Positions 8,498-16,131 of a stretch of DNA of 51,054 bases are shown in pieces. The translations under genes were made by a program, and so were the position numbers. The notes below the pieces were generated by a model that ran no database searches, was not told the DNA's origin, and saw only the letters and a list, made by a program, of their open reading frames with translations. Within the stretch, counting starts at the first letter, position 1, and each line of letters opens with the position of its first letter. The stretch comes from Candidatus Liptonbacteria bacterium (GTDB taxonomy: Bacteria > Patescibacteriota > Minisyncoccia > UBA6257 > 2-01-FULL-56-20), in NCBI GenBank assembly GCA_016186635.1, contig JACPLI010000029.1, positions 1 through 51,054 of the forward strand. Direction: 5' to 3'.

Positions 8498-9379
8498 TTA
8501 CCATCTTCCGCTCGCCCCTCCTCCGCCCGAGCGCCCGCCGCCGAACCCTCCAAATCCGCCTCCGCCGAACCCACCCCGCCCGCCGCCTATCCACCATGGT
8601 GGACGGTGATGCGTGGCGACACTTTCCGCATACTTGTGCGAGACGATGTAGTCGAAGAGAAGTCCGAGTGGGGAGAGCACGGCGATTGCCGCAATGCCCC
8701 AGTAGAGGAACCCGAAGATGAGTCCGAGCACCACGCCCGCGACGCCGCCGATGACGCCGCCCAGCCACCATGACTTTGAGCGCCCGAGGATGCTCGCGAG
8801 CCACATCGGGATTGCGAAGAGTAGCCAAAACCAATCAACCGAAACCCCTCCTCCGTTTCCGTTTTGCGCTCGCTCTGCGGAGGGAATTACTTCGCCCCGC
8901 GTCGCGTCTATGATTTTATCCACGGCATTTGCGAGCCCTGCGGCATACTCCTGCGTTTTGAATGCGGGAGTTAGCACATTCTGGAGAATCCAGTAGCTCT
9001 GCGCGTCGGTGAGCACCCCTTCAAGCCCGTAGCCCACCTCGATGCGGAACTTCCGGTCGTCCCGCGCGATGAGGATGAGCGCACCGTTGTCCGCGCCGGA
9101 TTTCCCGATCCCCCAGTCCTTGAAAAGTTTCTCCGCGAAGTTCTCAACGGTGTCGCCGCCGAGCGAGGGGATAGTGACGACGCTGATTTCGTTCTTGGTC
9201 TGCAGCGCGAACGAGGAAAGTTTAGATTCAAGAATCGTTCGTTCCTGCGGGGCGAGCATCCCCGCAAAGTCGTTCACGAATCCCGTGGGCTTGCCGGGGT
9301 TTGTGTAGGCGTGCGCGGCAGGGAAAGAAAGTAGTATGTAGTACGCAGTGAGTAGTAGGAACGCGAGAGCCCTTGGCAT
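8498..9379 (-). CDS. TPM-domain (YgcG-like) membrane protein with Gly-rich tail
   Basis: A signal peptide (ALAFLLLTAYYILLSFPAAHA) is followed by a TPM domain (about residues 30-165, with KNEISVVTIPSLGG and EVGYGLEG), two or three membrane segments near 180-245, and a tail of Gly/Phe/Arg ending GGGGASGRW. This is the YgcG architecture: an extracytoplasmic TPM domain anchored by C-terminal helices. It lies just downstream of lemA on the same strand, the usual lemA-ygcG pairing, thought to act at the membrane or cell envelope, mechanism unknown. Confidence 0.88.
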   Translation of the reverse strand: MPRALAFLLLTAYYILLSFPAAHAYTNPGKPTGFVNDFAGMLAPQERTILESKLSSFALQTKNEISVVTIPSLGGDTVENFAEKLFKDWGIGKSGADNGALILIARDDRKFRIEVGYGLEGVLTDAQSYWILQNVLTPAFKTQEYAAGLANAVDKIIDATRGEVIPSAERAQNGNGGGVSVDWFWLLFAIPMWLASILGRSKSWWLGGVIGGVAGVVLGLIFGFLYWGIAAIAVLSPLGLLFDYIVSHKYAESVATHHRPPWWIGGGRGGFGGGGFGGFGGGRSGGGGASGRW

Positions 9380-9434
9380 TATTTTTGAGCCGAATTTATT
9401 TACTACTTACTACTCTCTACTTACTACTTACTCG

Positions 9435-9989
9435 TTAGAGCTTCACCGCCGGCGCGTTTTCCGCACCTTCTGCCGCCTCGAAGTATCCACGCTCTCCGAA
9501 CCCTGCCATGTTTGCGATGACATTCGAGGGAAACCGCTTCACTGCTACGTTCAGGCTTCGCACCGCGTCGTTGAACCGGGCGCGTTCCACGCTCACGCGG
9601 TTTTCCGTCCCTTCAAGCTGCGCCATGAGGGTTTGCACCGTGTCGGAGGATTTGAGCTGCGGATAATTTTCCATAATCGCGAGAAGCCGCGCGAACGCCG
9701 TTTCCACTTCGCCCGCTGCTTTTGCCTTTGCGTCGACACTGCTCGCGCCCGCGTATCGCGTCCGCGCTTCCGCAAGTGCCGTGAAAATAGTCTGTTCCTG
9801 TTTCATCGCGCCCTTTACGGACTCGACGAGGTTAGGAATCAAATCCAACCGCCGTTGGTATTGCGTCTCGACTTGCGCCCATTGCCCGTCAATGCCCTCG
9901 TTTTTGCCGACGAGCGAGTTATAGGTGCCGACCCCGTAGAGGAGCACGACGACCACGACCGCGAGCACAACCCACCATGTTTTGTTCAT
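9435..9989 (-). CDS. lemA: LemA family protein
   Basis: A 184-residue protein with an N-terminal membrane anchor (VVLAVVVVVLLYGVGTYNSLV) and the LemA helical domain: YQRRLDLIPNLVESVKG, then ARFNDAVRSLNVAVKRFPSN and the typical FxxxxYFEAxEGA-like end. It is the upstream partner of the TPM gene. The 55-nt spacer between them is a degenerate TACTACT-type tract. A TATATT box lies 9 nt before the ATG on the minus strand. Confidence 0.92.
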   Translation of the reverse strand: MNKTWWVVLAVVVVVLLYGVGTYNSLVGKNEGIDGQWAQVETQYQRRLDLIPNLVESVKGAMKQEQTIFTALAEARTRYAGASSVDAKAKAAGEVETAFARLLAIMENYPQLKSSDTVQTLMAQLEGTENRVSVERARFNDAVRSLNVAVKRFPSNVIANMAGFGERGYFEAAEGAENAPAVKL

Positions 9990-9991
9990 CC

Positions 9992-10083
9992 CGTTAGAAA
10001 TATATAAATTTTATATACTACGACTTTACTACGACTATGTTTCCCGAGAAATATTTGCTTTGTCCGAGCAAACATTTCTAACG
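9992..10083. repeat. Intergenic inverted repeat between divergent lemA and DUF1189-type genes
   Basis: CGTTAGAAAT (9992-10001) and ATTTCTAACG (10074-10083) are perfect inverted arms around an AT-rich spacer that contains the lemA promoter region. It could be a shared control site or a small palindromic element. Confidence 0.5.
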
Positions 10084-10117
10084 AGATTCATATCCTTATT
10101 ATAGCACCGCGCCTTTC

Positions 10118-10146
10118 TTGCGGCAATCCCGCTCGTAAGATACTAT
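10118..10146 (+). promoter_or_regulatory. Sigma-70-type promoter of the DUF1189-type gene
   Basis: TTGCGG, 17-nt spacer, TACTAT. The -10 ends 7 nt before the ATG at 10154, so the mRNA would be leaderless. Confidence 0.5.
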
Positions 10147-10153
10147 ATGCGTA

Positions 10154-11029
10154 ATGCAATTTTTGAGGACCATCGGGGAGAGCGTCTACTCGCCGGATTT
10201 CTACCGCGCGCTCCGCGCGAGACCACTTTCGTTCTCGCTGAAATATTATTACTCGCTCGCCGCAATCGTCGCGGTGGTGGGTACTGCGTTCGTTTCACTC
10301 TATCTTCCGCAGGCACAGCCCCAGTTGAGGGCTTTTTTTGAGAACGCAGTGAACGCATTCCCGGCAGAGCTTGCGGTGACGTTCAAGGATGGAGCGGCCT
10401 CGGCGAACGTGAAGGAACCCTACTTTATCAAGTATCCGCGGGCGCTCGGCGGAGCGAGCGAAACGGGTGGGAGCGGGGCGGCTGATGGAAAGCCGCCGGA
10501 ATATCTCCTCGTGATTGACACTGCTTCCCCGCTCTCCATCGAAAAGTTCAGGAGTTACGGCGCTGCGGCGCTCCTCGCGAAACGGGACCTTGCGGTTGCG
10601 GGACGGCGGGGTGAAGTGCGGGTGTACTCCCTCGAGCTGGTTCCCGACGTTACCGTGGACAAAGCGTGGGTCGAGAAAACGGTGGGGCAGTTTACGCCAT
10701 ATCTCAAGTTTGTGGGGCCCATTCTCGTACTTCTCTTTTTCATCCTTATTCTTGCGCTTTTTACTTTTGAACTTGTGTATCTTTTTGTGAGCGCGCTTCT
10801 CGTGTGGGGGCTTTTGCGGCTCAAAGGCATCAAAACGGGATACGGGGCGGCATACCGCACTGGCATCCACGCCATCACGCTCGGTATTTTCGTGAATATC
10901 GCGGCAATGGCGTTTCAAATTCCTCTTGGCGTCCCATTTCTCTTCACCATTCTCATGCTCGCCGTGGTCGCGGTGAACTGCAGGAAAGAGGGGATTGTTT
11001 CATCCTCATCCCCGTTGTCCTCGTCATAA
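10154..11029 (+). CDS. DUF1189-type membrane protein
   Basis: A 291-residue protein. The N terminus (RTIGESVYSPDFYRALRARP followed by a hydrophobic helix) is typical of the DUF1189 family. A soluble extracytoplasmic segment of about 140 residues comes next, then three or four membrane helices from about residue 185. Function is unknown for the family. It stands alone, divergent from lemA, with a short degenerate CATAAGTCAT tract after the stop. Confidence 0.78.
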   Translation: MQFLRTIGESVYSPDFYRALRARPLSFSLKYYYSLAAIVAVVGTAFVSLYLPQAQPQLRAFFENAVNAFPAELAVTFKDGAASANVKEPYFIKYPRALGGASETGGSGAADGKPPEYLLVIDTASPLSIEKFRSYGAAALLAKRDLAVAGRRGEVRVYSLELVPDVTVDKAWVEKTVGQFTPYLKFVGPILVLLFFILILALFTFELVYLFVSALLVWGLLRLKGIKTGYGAAYRTGIHAITLGIFVNIAAMAFQIPLGVPFLFTILMLAVVAVNCRKEGIVSSSSPLSSS

Positions 11030-11127
11030 GTCATCGGTTATAGGTCATAAGTCATAGGAGAATTTCTACAAGTAAGTCAAGACTTGTAACAATTTTCTCT
11101 ATGTGAGTATACTCTCGATAGAGTTCT

Positions 11128-11157
11128 TTGACATAGCGTAGTAAAGAGCATTATAAA
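11128..11157 (+). promoter_or_regulatory. Strong sigma-70-type promoter
   Basis: A consensus TTGACA at 11128 is followed after 18 nt by TATAAA at 11152. It would drive the secreted coiled-coil gene at 11180. Confidence 0.7.
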
Positions 11158-11179
11158 GGCCGAAATATATACCTAAATC

Positions 11180-11866
11180 ATGAAAAAAATTACGTTGTGT
11201 CTCGTTATTCTGGTGTTGGGGCTGGGTTTGCAGGGGGGGATGGTGCGCGCCGAAACGGTGGGTACGAACGTGAGAGCTTTAGACGTGGCAGAAGCTGCCG
11301 CAATGCAGGAGCAGCTCACCATGTTGAAAGCTGCGGTTGCGGATCTGGAAGCACAAGTAGTGCTACGGCGCGTCTTGCAGCAAACGCTCGATGTCCTGAA
11401 TGTGCTCGTGCGTGAGGTGAAGGATAAACTGGAAAATCCGAACCTTGCGGCCCGGGAAAAGACAATGATAGGCGGTGGACTCGCCGGAGTTTCGAGACAA
11501 CTCCTTTCGCTCCGAGACACGCTGAGTGCTCCCGCCTCTCCAAAACCGATTGCTCGTGCGCGTCCGTTGCCCCAGGTGAAGATGGAGCCAGTGGTAGCGG
11601 AGCAGCCGGAAGTAATGAAGCAATCCGAAGAACTGGCGGCAGTTGCAGTAAGCGAACCGAGTAAATCCGCTGAAGCCGCGGTGATTCCGAAGGAAGCTTC
11701 CAAGGAAGCGCAGACCGCCTCGCTTTCGGAGAAAGGGGGATGGTCCACTCCGCTTGCGGTAGTGCTTGTGCTTTTGGGAATTGGAGCGTTCCTGTGGTGG
11801 CGCGGAAGAGAGAAGAAAGAAGTTCAAGTGTTGCCCGCAGTCCCGACTGAAAATCCCCCACACTAG
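11180..11866 (+). CDS. Secreted coiled-coil protein with C-terminal membrane anchor
   Basis: A 228-residue protein of unknown family. An N-terminal signal sequence (ITLCLVILVLGLGLQGGMVRA) is followed by a coiled-coil region (about 35-90, with AMQEQLTMLKAAVADLEAQV), an Ala/Pro/Glu-rich linker and a C-terminal membrane helix (LAVVLVLLGIGAFLWW) followed by RGREKKE. The topology suggests an envelope protein anchored at its C terminus. A strong promoter precedes it, and the stop codon lies inside the terminator hairpin. Confidence 0.7.
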   Translation: MKKITLCLVILVLGLGLQGGMVRAETVGTNVRALDVAEAAAMQEQLTMLKAAVADLEAQVVLRRVLQQTLDVLNVLVREVKDKLENPNLAAREKTMIGGGLAGVSRQLLSLRDTLSAPASPKPIARARPLPQVKMEPVVAEQPEVMKQSEELAAVAVSEPSKSAEAAVIPKEASKEAQTASLSEKGGWSTPLAVVLVLLGIGAFLWWRGREKKEVQVLPAVPTENPPH

Positions 11867-11879
11867 GGGGATTTTCAGT
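11847..11879 (+). terminator. Hairpin overlapping the stop codon of the coiled-coil gene
   Basis: CTGAAAATCCCCC and GGGGGATTTTCAG form a 13-bp stem; the loop holds the TAG stop. There is only a weak T-run in the 3' arm, so it may work as an RNA 3'-end stabiliser. Confidence 0.6.
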
Positions 11880-11906
11880 TGCAAGCGAAGAAATAATCGG
11901 TACAAT
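11879..11906 (+). promoter_or_regulatory. Promoter of pyrH
   Basis: TTGCAA, 16-nt spacer, TACAAT. The -10 ends 8 nt before the pyrH ATG, again a leaderless layout. Confidence 0.55.
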
Positions 11907-11914
11907 TCCTTTCA

Positions 11915-12604
11915 ATGCGCCACTCGTTCGGAAAAACGATCGTCATCTCTCTTGGGGGCTCCGTTGCCTTTCCCGACGGCATCAACTCCCGATTTCTCCT
12001 GGAGTTTCGCAATGTAATAGAGGGATTTGTGAAACAGGGGAAGAAATTTGTGATCGTGGTGGGTGGAGGAGGAATTTGCCGGGTTTACCAGCGCGCCGCC
12101 GCGGAAATTGCTCCTATTACTGACGACGATAAAGACTGGATCGGAATTTATGCGACACGCTTCAATGCTTCGCTCGTCCGAAGCATATTCGGAGCGCGGG
12201 CACACCCTCTATTGATTCAAGAACCCCGGAAAATGAAAAAACTTTCTCACCCAGTTACCTTCGCGGGCGGCTGGAAACCGGGCTGGTCTACGGACTTTAT
12301 GGCAACCATGCTTGCGGCGGACTTTGGAGCGAAAGAGGTCATCAATATCGGGAAGCCGAGGTTCGTTTACGACAAGAATCCCGATGCGCACCAGGGGGCG
12401 AAGCCCTTCCGCGAACTGCGCTGGAAGGAGTACCGCGCGCAGATGCCCAAAAAATGGACCCCGGGTTTCCACGCGCCGGTTGACCCCGTCGCCGCGAAGT
12501 TTTGCGAGAAGCACAATATGAAAATGTTCGTTGTGGGCGCGAACCTCAAGAATCTCGCGTCGTTGTTGAAAGGGGAGGAGTTTGAGGGTACGATTATTCA
12601 ATAA
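11915..12604 (+). CDS. pyrH: UMP kinase, archaeal type
   Basis: Phosphorylates UMP to UDP. The amino-acid-kinase fold shows in TIVISLGGSVAFPDG near the N terminus, VIVVGGGGICRVYQ near residue 45 and GGWKPGWSTDF near 120. The sequence is closer to the archaeal-type UMP kinase than to E. coli PyrH, which is common in CPR. With pyrE, pyrF and pyrD it gives four pyrimidine genes in the first 13 kb. The next gene starts at its stop (TAATG overlap). Confidence 0.88.
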   Translation: MRHSFGKTIVISLGGSVAFPDGINSRFLLEFRNVIEGFVKQGKKFVIVVGGGGICRVYQRAAAEIAPITDDDKDWIGIYATRFNASLVRSIFGARAHPLLIQEPRKMKKLSHPVTFAGGWKPGWSTDFMATMLAADFGAKEVINIGKPRFVYDKNPDAHQGAKPFRELRWKEYRAQMPKKWTPGFHAPVDPVAAKFCEKHNMKMFVVGANLKNLASLLKGEEFEGTIIQ

Positions 12605-13356
12605 TGAAAAAAATAATTACAATCGTTGGCGTAGTTGTCCTTTTAGGACTTGGCGGATTTGCAGTAACAAAATTTTCTCGACCCGCAGATCCCGATCTTG
12701 CAGGAAAGGAAAAGGCAATTGCTCAGATTAAAGAAAAGTATTCGAGAGAGAGAAATCCAGAGGTTTACATTCTTTCTCAACCGAAAGAAATCGCGATGCC
12801 GGAAAGTTTTGCGGCATATCCTTTGAATAATTATCTGGGGCTTGAATTCAGAGTTCCCGAAACGAATCAGTTAGATAAACAATCGGAGAAGTTTCGATCG
12901 ATGAAAAAACTTCTTTTCCCAAATGGGAAGTCGCTGATAGTGTCGTATGCTGCTGGTACAAGTACGCCTAGAGCTGAACTGTCGACACTATTTAATAAAG
13001 AGGATGCTGAAAAGTTTATGCCCGTAGGCGGAGATACGATATATTCTTGGTACGCATTTCGAAATTTTGTTTTAGAAAGCAGTCCGGATAATTTAAGCAC
13101 TTCTATGACGATTCCAGAAATAGAAGCGAGAGAAGTGGCTATCAAGTGGAAGCGCTCTGATGTATTCGTAGCGCCAAATAGCAAGGTCTATTCATTTGAG
13201 ACTTCGAACGGGAAGGGGTTTTTATCGGAAGCAGCAAAGGGTAGTAGGATGATTGCGCTTTTCTTTGGTCCATATACATACGAACTCGCACTCTCCCCAG
13301 GATTTTCTGAGAGAGACGTTGATGTTATTCTTGCATCTGCGCGGCGAGTGGAGTAG
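12604..13356 (+). CDS. Membrane-anchored protein, unknown function
   Basis: A 250-residue protein with an N-terminal membrane helix (IITIVGVVVLLGLGGFAVT) and a predicted extracytoplasmic domain with no family I recognise. Codon use is clearly more AT-rich than pyrH, with which it overlaps by 1 nt, so it may have been acquired separately. The nested tRNA locus begins 14 nt after its stop. Confidence 0.6.
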   Translation: MKKIITIVGVVVLLGLGGFAVTKFSRPADPDLAGKEKAIAQIKEKYSRERNPEVYILSQPKEIAMPESFAAYPLNNYLGLEFRVPETNQLDKQSEKFRSMKKLLFPNGKSLIVSYAAGTSTPRAELSTLFNKEDAEKFMPVGGDTIYSWYAFRNFVLESSPDNLSTSMTIPEIEAREVAIKWKRSDVFVAPNSKVYSFETSNGKGFLSEAAKGSRMIALFFGPYTYELALSPGFSERDVDVILASARRVE

Positions 13357-13369
13357 AAATAGTGCTATT

Positions 13370-13404
13370 GGAGGGTTCGCCTAGCGGCTATGGCACACGG
13401 CTTG
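13370..13404 (+). pseudogene. 5' half of a split, degraded tRNA-Ser
   Basis: Starts with a full acceptor 5' strand (GGAGGGT) that pairs perfectly with ACCCTCC at 13614, then a D-arm (GCC/GGC stem, GCGG loop), position 26 and an anticodon-stem strand with one extra G. It stops at CTTG, where the last G would be anticodon position 34. Joined to the 3' half, the loop reads TTGGAAA, anticodon GGA (Ser). Confidence 0.6.
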
Positions 13405-13572
13405 TTCCCGATTTGTCCAAAGATTCAAGCAGGCGTAGAATCTTTGGGAACAAATCGCAATCCCGTATAAAGCGGAAGGGTGCAGGAGTGGTTTAACTGG
13501 CAGTCCTGGAAAGACTGTGTACTAGAAATAGTACCGCGAGTTCGAATCTCGCCCCTTCCGCTTTATACGGGA
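13405..13572 (+). mobile_element. 168-nt insertion in the tRNA-Ser anticodon loop
   Basis: The insertion has two modules. Module 1 is a hairpin (arms CGATTTGT-CCAAAGATTC and GAATCTTTGG-GA-ACAAATCG). Module 2 is an intact tRNA-Ser(GGA) enclosed by the 13-bp perfect arms TCCCGTATAAAGC (13461) and GCTTTATACGGGA (13560). No nuclease ORF is present. It could be a remnant of a homing element or an unusual intron-borne tRNA. Confidence 0.55.
13474..13560 (+). tRNA. tRNA-Ser(GGA), intact, nested
   Basis: Acceptor GGAAGGG/CCCTTCC, anticodon stem CAGTC/GACTG around CTGGAAA (anticodon GGA at 13508-13510), long variable arm, T-arm GCGAG-TTCGAAT-CTCGC, discriminator G at 13560. CCA is not encoded. Flanking inverted repeats would extend the acceptor helix to about 20 bp in the precursor. 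Confidence 0.92.
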
Positions 13573-13621
13573 GAAAGCGTGCGGGAGCAATCCCTCGTGG
13601 GTTCGAGTCCCACACCCTCCG
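13573..13621 (+). pseudogene. 3' half of the split tRNA-Ser
   Basis: Contains GAAAGCGTG (loop end and anticodon 3' strand), a class II variable arm (GGGAGCAATCCC), a perfect T-arm (GTGGG-TTCGAGT-CCCAC), acceptor ACCCTCC and discriminator G. The long variable arm fits serine. Confidence 0.6.
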
Positions 13622-13648
13622 CAAGTCAAAGTTTTTTCCGCCTGCTAA

Positions 13649-13868
13649 GAATAACCGACAAAGGGAGCGCAAGTTCCCGAGCCACTCGGGAGCTGCCTGC
13701 GATGAGCAGTGCCGGAACCTCGCCGTTACGAAGAGGAAGCTGATACACGTTACCGAAGGGTAACCGTCAGCATGAGGTCCGGAGCGGCGACGCCCGGGTG
13801 AAAACAAGGTGGTACCACGAACACCCTCGTCCTTGTTCCTGGATTAGTCGAACAAGCGGGGTGTTTTT
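13649..13868 (+). promoter_or_regulatory. T-box riboswitch leader
   Basis: The 3' part is diagnostic: AAGGTGGTACCACG (13806-13819) is the T-box sequence. Its antiterminator partner is CGTCCTTGTT, and this competes with a terminator stem. Upstream are several helices, including GTTACC-GAAG-GGTAAC inside GCTGA/TCAGC, and CCGGAACCTC pairing with GAGGTCCGG. T-boxes read uncharged tRNA and normally control synthetases or amino-acid genes. Here it follows tRNA-Ser, and the next gene encodes an RHH/zinc-ribbon protein. I cannot assign the specifier codon; the 5' boundary is approximate. Confidence 0.75.
13821..13868 (+). terminator. T-box intrinsic terminator
   Basis: ACACCC/GGGTGT outer stem with an inner CTTGTTC/GAACAAG stem, followed by TTTTT. 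It is mutually exclusive with the AACAAGG/CCTTGTT antiterminator. Confidence 0.8.
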
Positions 13869-13871
13869 AAT

Positions 13872-13901
13872 TTGACATTTGTAATACAGTTGTAATACAA
13901 T
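13872..13901 (+). promoter_or_regulatory. Promoter with direct-repeat operator upstream of the RHH gene
   Basis: TTGACA, 18-nt spacer, TACAAT. Within it TTGTAATAC occurs twice with 11-bp spacing (13879 and 13890), the one-turn phasing expected for cooperative ribbon-helix-helix binding. Autoregulation by the next gene is inferred. Confidence 0.5.
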
Positions 13902-13934
13902 GTAATTGCCGATAATTAAACACCTACCAACGCA

Positions 13935-14267
13935 ATGCCAGATGACAGCAAGGATTACGTGATTAACTTGCGGGTTTCAAGGGCGACGTACGATAAAATA
14001 AAGCGAAAGGCCGTGGAGAACAAAGAAAGCATATCGAATCTCATCCGCAAAGCCATTGATGACAGCGCGGAGATCATCGGCGACCTTTCGAGTGAGATCC
14101 TCGGCAAGCGGGATAAGTTCAAAGATGTCGTGGGATACCACAAAGCGAAAGCCGCGCGGGACTTGGAGTGCGCCCGGTGTGGCACCGCGATTGCGGCGGG
14201 CGGCGTGGTTACCGTCGGCGAAACCGAAGGTGCCAAAAAGTTCTTTTTCTGCGAGAATTGCAAGTAA
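13935..14267 (+). CDS. Ribbon-helix-helix protein with C-terminal zinc ribbon
   Basis: A 110-residue protein. Residues about 5-45 (YVINLRVSRATYDKIKRKAVENKE, then SNLIRKAI) look like a ribbon-helix-helix DNA-binding domain. The C terminus has CARC and CENC, a two-CxxC zinc ribbon. It is probably a transcription regulator. It overlaps the following ABC1 kinase by 1 nt (TAATG), so both are likely made from one transcript controlled by the promoter at 13872 and possibly by the T-box upstream. Confidence 0.75.
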   Translation: MPDDSKDYVINLRVSRATYDKIKRKAVENKESISNLIRKAIDDSAEIIGDLSSEILGKRDKFKDVVGYHKAKAARDLECARCGTAIAAGGVVTVGETEGAKKFFFCENCK

Positions 14268-15700
14268 TGGCGTGGCCGAGCACAAAGGTTCCGCGGCGGG
14301 CGTTCGAAATCGTGCGCGTATGCGCAAAGTATTTTCTTTTCCACAAGTTTACTTCCCGCCGGAAGGAGGGACTGGGGAAGCGCCTCAAGCGCGCGTGCGA
14401 GGAGTTGGGGCTCGCATTCGTGAAAATCGGGCAGATTCTTTCCATGCGGTACGACCTTCTCCCGCGAGAGGATTGCGAGGCGCTGCAGGGGCTTCTTGAC
14501 GACGTGAATCCCATTCCGGCTGCGACCATCGTCCGGATTATTGAAGTGGAGTACGGTGTGCCCTTGGACGCGGTGTTTTCGGAGTTTGACGAAACGCCGC
14601 TCGGGTCGGCATCCGTAAGCCAAGTGCACAAAGCCCGGACGCGGGACGGCGTTGCCGTTGCCGTGAAAGTGAAGCGTCCCGGCGCTGATGCCAAGTTTGC
14701 GAGCGACATTGTGATTCTGAAGTCGCTTGCGCGCATCGGCATGTTTTTTTCGCCCACGCTCCGGCACGTGCGGGCGGTGGAGTTGGTGCGCTATTTCGAG
14801 CGCTGGATACGGCAGGACCTCGACTTCGTACAGGAAGTGCGAAACATAAAACGCATCAAAGAACAATACCGATTCGGCGAGCGCAATTTCCGCGCCGATT
14901 TGGGAAAAGGCGTATTCATCGCGCCGTTCGAAAATCTTTGCGCCGCGAACGTCATCGTCATGGATTTCGTGGACGGCATTCCCATGAACCGGAAGGAAGA
15001 ACTGCGAACGCGCGCGGACTATGACGTGGAAAAAAGCGTGCGGACGTACGTCAACGCCGCCATGCGCAACTGGTTCAGGGAAGACAACGACGTGTATCTT
15101 TTTCAGGCGGACCCGCATCTCTCGAACATCCTCGCGCTGCCGCATGGGGACGCCGCGAACGTTGACTGTGGGCTTGTGTCCGAGCTCTCGCGCAGGGAAG
15201 CGGTGCAATGCAAAAGGTTGATTATGGCGGTGTACGCGAGAAATCTTGAAGACATTCTGCGAATCGCCGCAGAGATAACGGGCACGGACTACCCTGCGTA
15301 TGCGCCGGTGCTGCGCCCCGATTTTGTGAGGTATCTCGAGCAAACGCGGCATGAGGGTCTTGGATTTTGGTTTTTGGAATTCGTGAGAATCATGGTGAAG
15401 CACAGAATAAAATTCCCGCTGTTTCTTACCACGTTTGGCAGAACGAATGTGGTGCTCGACGGACTGATTGCGACCTATCTTCCGGGGAAGAGCACACTCG
15501 ACATTCTCGGGAAGGAGTTGCGCCGGCAGGCAATCAAAGAAATGATTGCGAACGTGGTGGGCGGAGACTGGCTTGGGGTTGCCTATGCGCTCACGGAGAA
15601 GATAAAGAAGAGTCCGCGGCTTGTGACAAAGGTTATTGACAGGTATTTCGAAGACCCGCTCCGGGCGGTGCGGGATTTTGCGGAAGCCGTTCGAGCTTAG
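14267..15700 (+). CDS. ABC1/UbiB-family atypical kinase
   Basis: A 477-residue protein of the ABC1 (UbiB/COQ8) family. The KxGQ motif is in FVKIGQILSMR, the Ala-rich nucleotide loop in PLGSASVSQVHKA, the lysine strand in VAVKVKRPG, the QDLDFVQE signature follows, and the catalytic/metal segment is ADPHLSN with VDCG. Homologues act in quinone or lipid metabolism as ATPases. No quinone genes are visible here. I used the ATG at 14267; the track start at 14168 lies inside the RHH gene. Confidence 0.9.
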   Translation: MAWPSTKVPRRAFEIVRVCAKYFLFHKFTSRRKEGLGKRLKRACEELGLAFVKIGQILSMRYDLLPREDCEALQGLLDDVNPIPAATIVRIIEVEYGVPLDAVFSEFDETPLGSASVSQVHKARTRDGVAVAVKVKRPGADAKFASDIVILKSLARIGMFFSPTLRHVRAVELVRYFERWIRQDLDFVQEVRNIKRIKEQYRFGERNFRADLGKGVFIAPFENLCAANVIVMDFVDGIPMNRKEELRTRADYDVEKSVRTYVNAAMRNWFREDNDVYLFQADPHLSNILALPHGDAANVDCGLVSELSRREAVQCKRLIMAVYARNLEDILRIAAEITGTDYPAYAPVLRPDFVRYLEQTRHEGLGFWFLEFVRIMVKHRIKFPLFLTTFGRTNVVLDGLIATYLPGKSTLDILGKELRRQAIKEMIANVVGGDWLGVAYALTEKIKKSPRLVTKVIDRYFEDPLRAVRDFAEAVRA

Positions 15701-15748
15701 CTTTCTTTTCTCTGATACAATCGGATATTGTTGGGCAGGGCATCATTC

Positions 15749-16066
15749 ATGAAATTCAACCTCGAGTCCATAATCAAAACCATCACGAAGCCGTGGACTC
15801 CGGTGCGGCTGGACACTTTTGACGACAAGGCGTTGTGGATCGCAATGTTCCACGGCGAGTACCACGAGCACTCGCACGAGTACGACGAATTCTTTTTGGT
15901 ATATCGCGGCGCGATTACCATATGGACGGAGAAGGGGAGTATCGAACTCAAAGAGGGCGAGGGATACACGGTTCCGAAAGGAGTGAAACACAAGCCAAGC
16001 GCGAACATCCCTTCCTATGTTTTGATGGTTGATGCGGAGGCGTCGAGCACAGCAAAACAGGCGTAA
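15749..16066 (+). CDS. Single-domain cupin protein
   Basis: A 105-residue beta-barrel of the cupin superfamily. The metal motif is visible as HEHSHEYDEFFLVYRG, followed by EGEGYTVPKGVKHKPSA. Such small cupins bind metals and may be isomerases, dioxygenases or sensors; the substrate cannot be told. TACAAT lies at 15716, about 27 nt before the ATG. The neighbour downstream is adenosine deaminase with its own promoter. Confidence 0.85.
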   Translation: MKFNLESIIKTITKPWTPVRLDTFDDKALWIAMFHGEYHEHSHEYDEFFLVYRGAITIWTEKGSIELKEGEGYTVPKGVKHKPSANIPSYVLMVDAEASSTAKQA

Positions 16067-16069
16067 TTC

Positions 16070-16097
16070 TTGCGGTTCCGCGCGCATACTCTATAAT
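16070..16097 (+). promoter_or_regulatory. Promoter of the adenosine deaminase gene
   Basis: TTGCGG, 16-nt spacer and a perfect TATAAT at 16092-16097. The start codon is at 16132. Confidence 0.55.
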
Positions 16098-16131
16098 TCC
16101 TCGCAACAGAGATTTCTCAATCGCAGTCACC

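Noticed and set aside
13405-13572. Group I intron in tRNA-Ser
   Set aside because: At 168 nt with an embedded tRNA and no recognisable P/Q/R/S core elements, it does not look like a group I intron, although a strongly reduced one cannot be excluded by eye.
13955-15403. 482-aa minus-strand ORF
   Set aside because: Antisense to the RHH and ABC1 genes, which have clear motifs on the plus strand.
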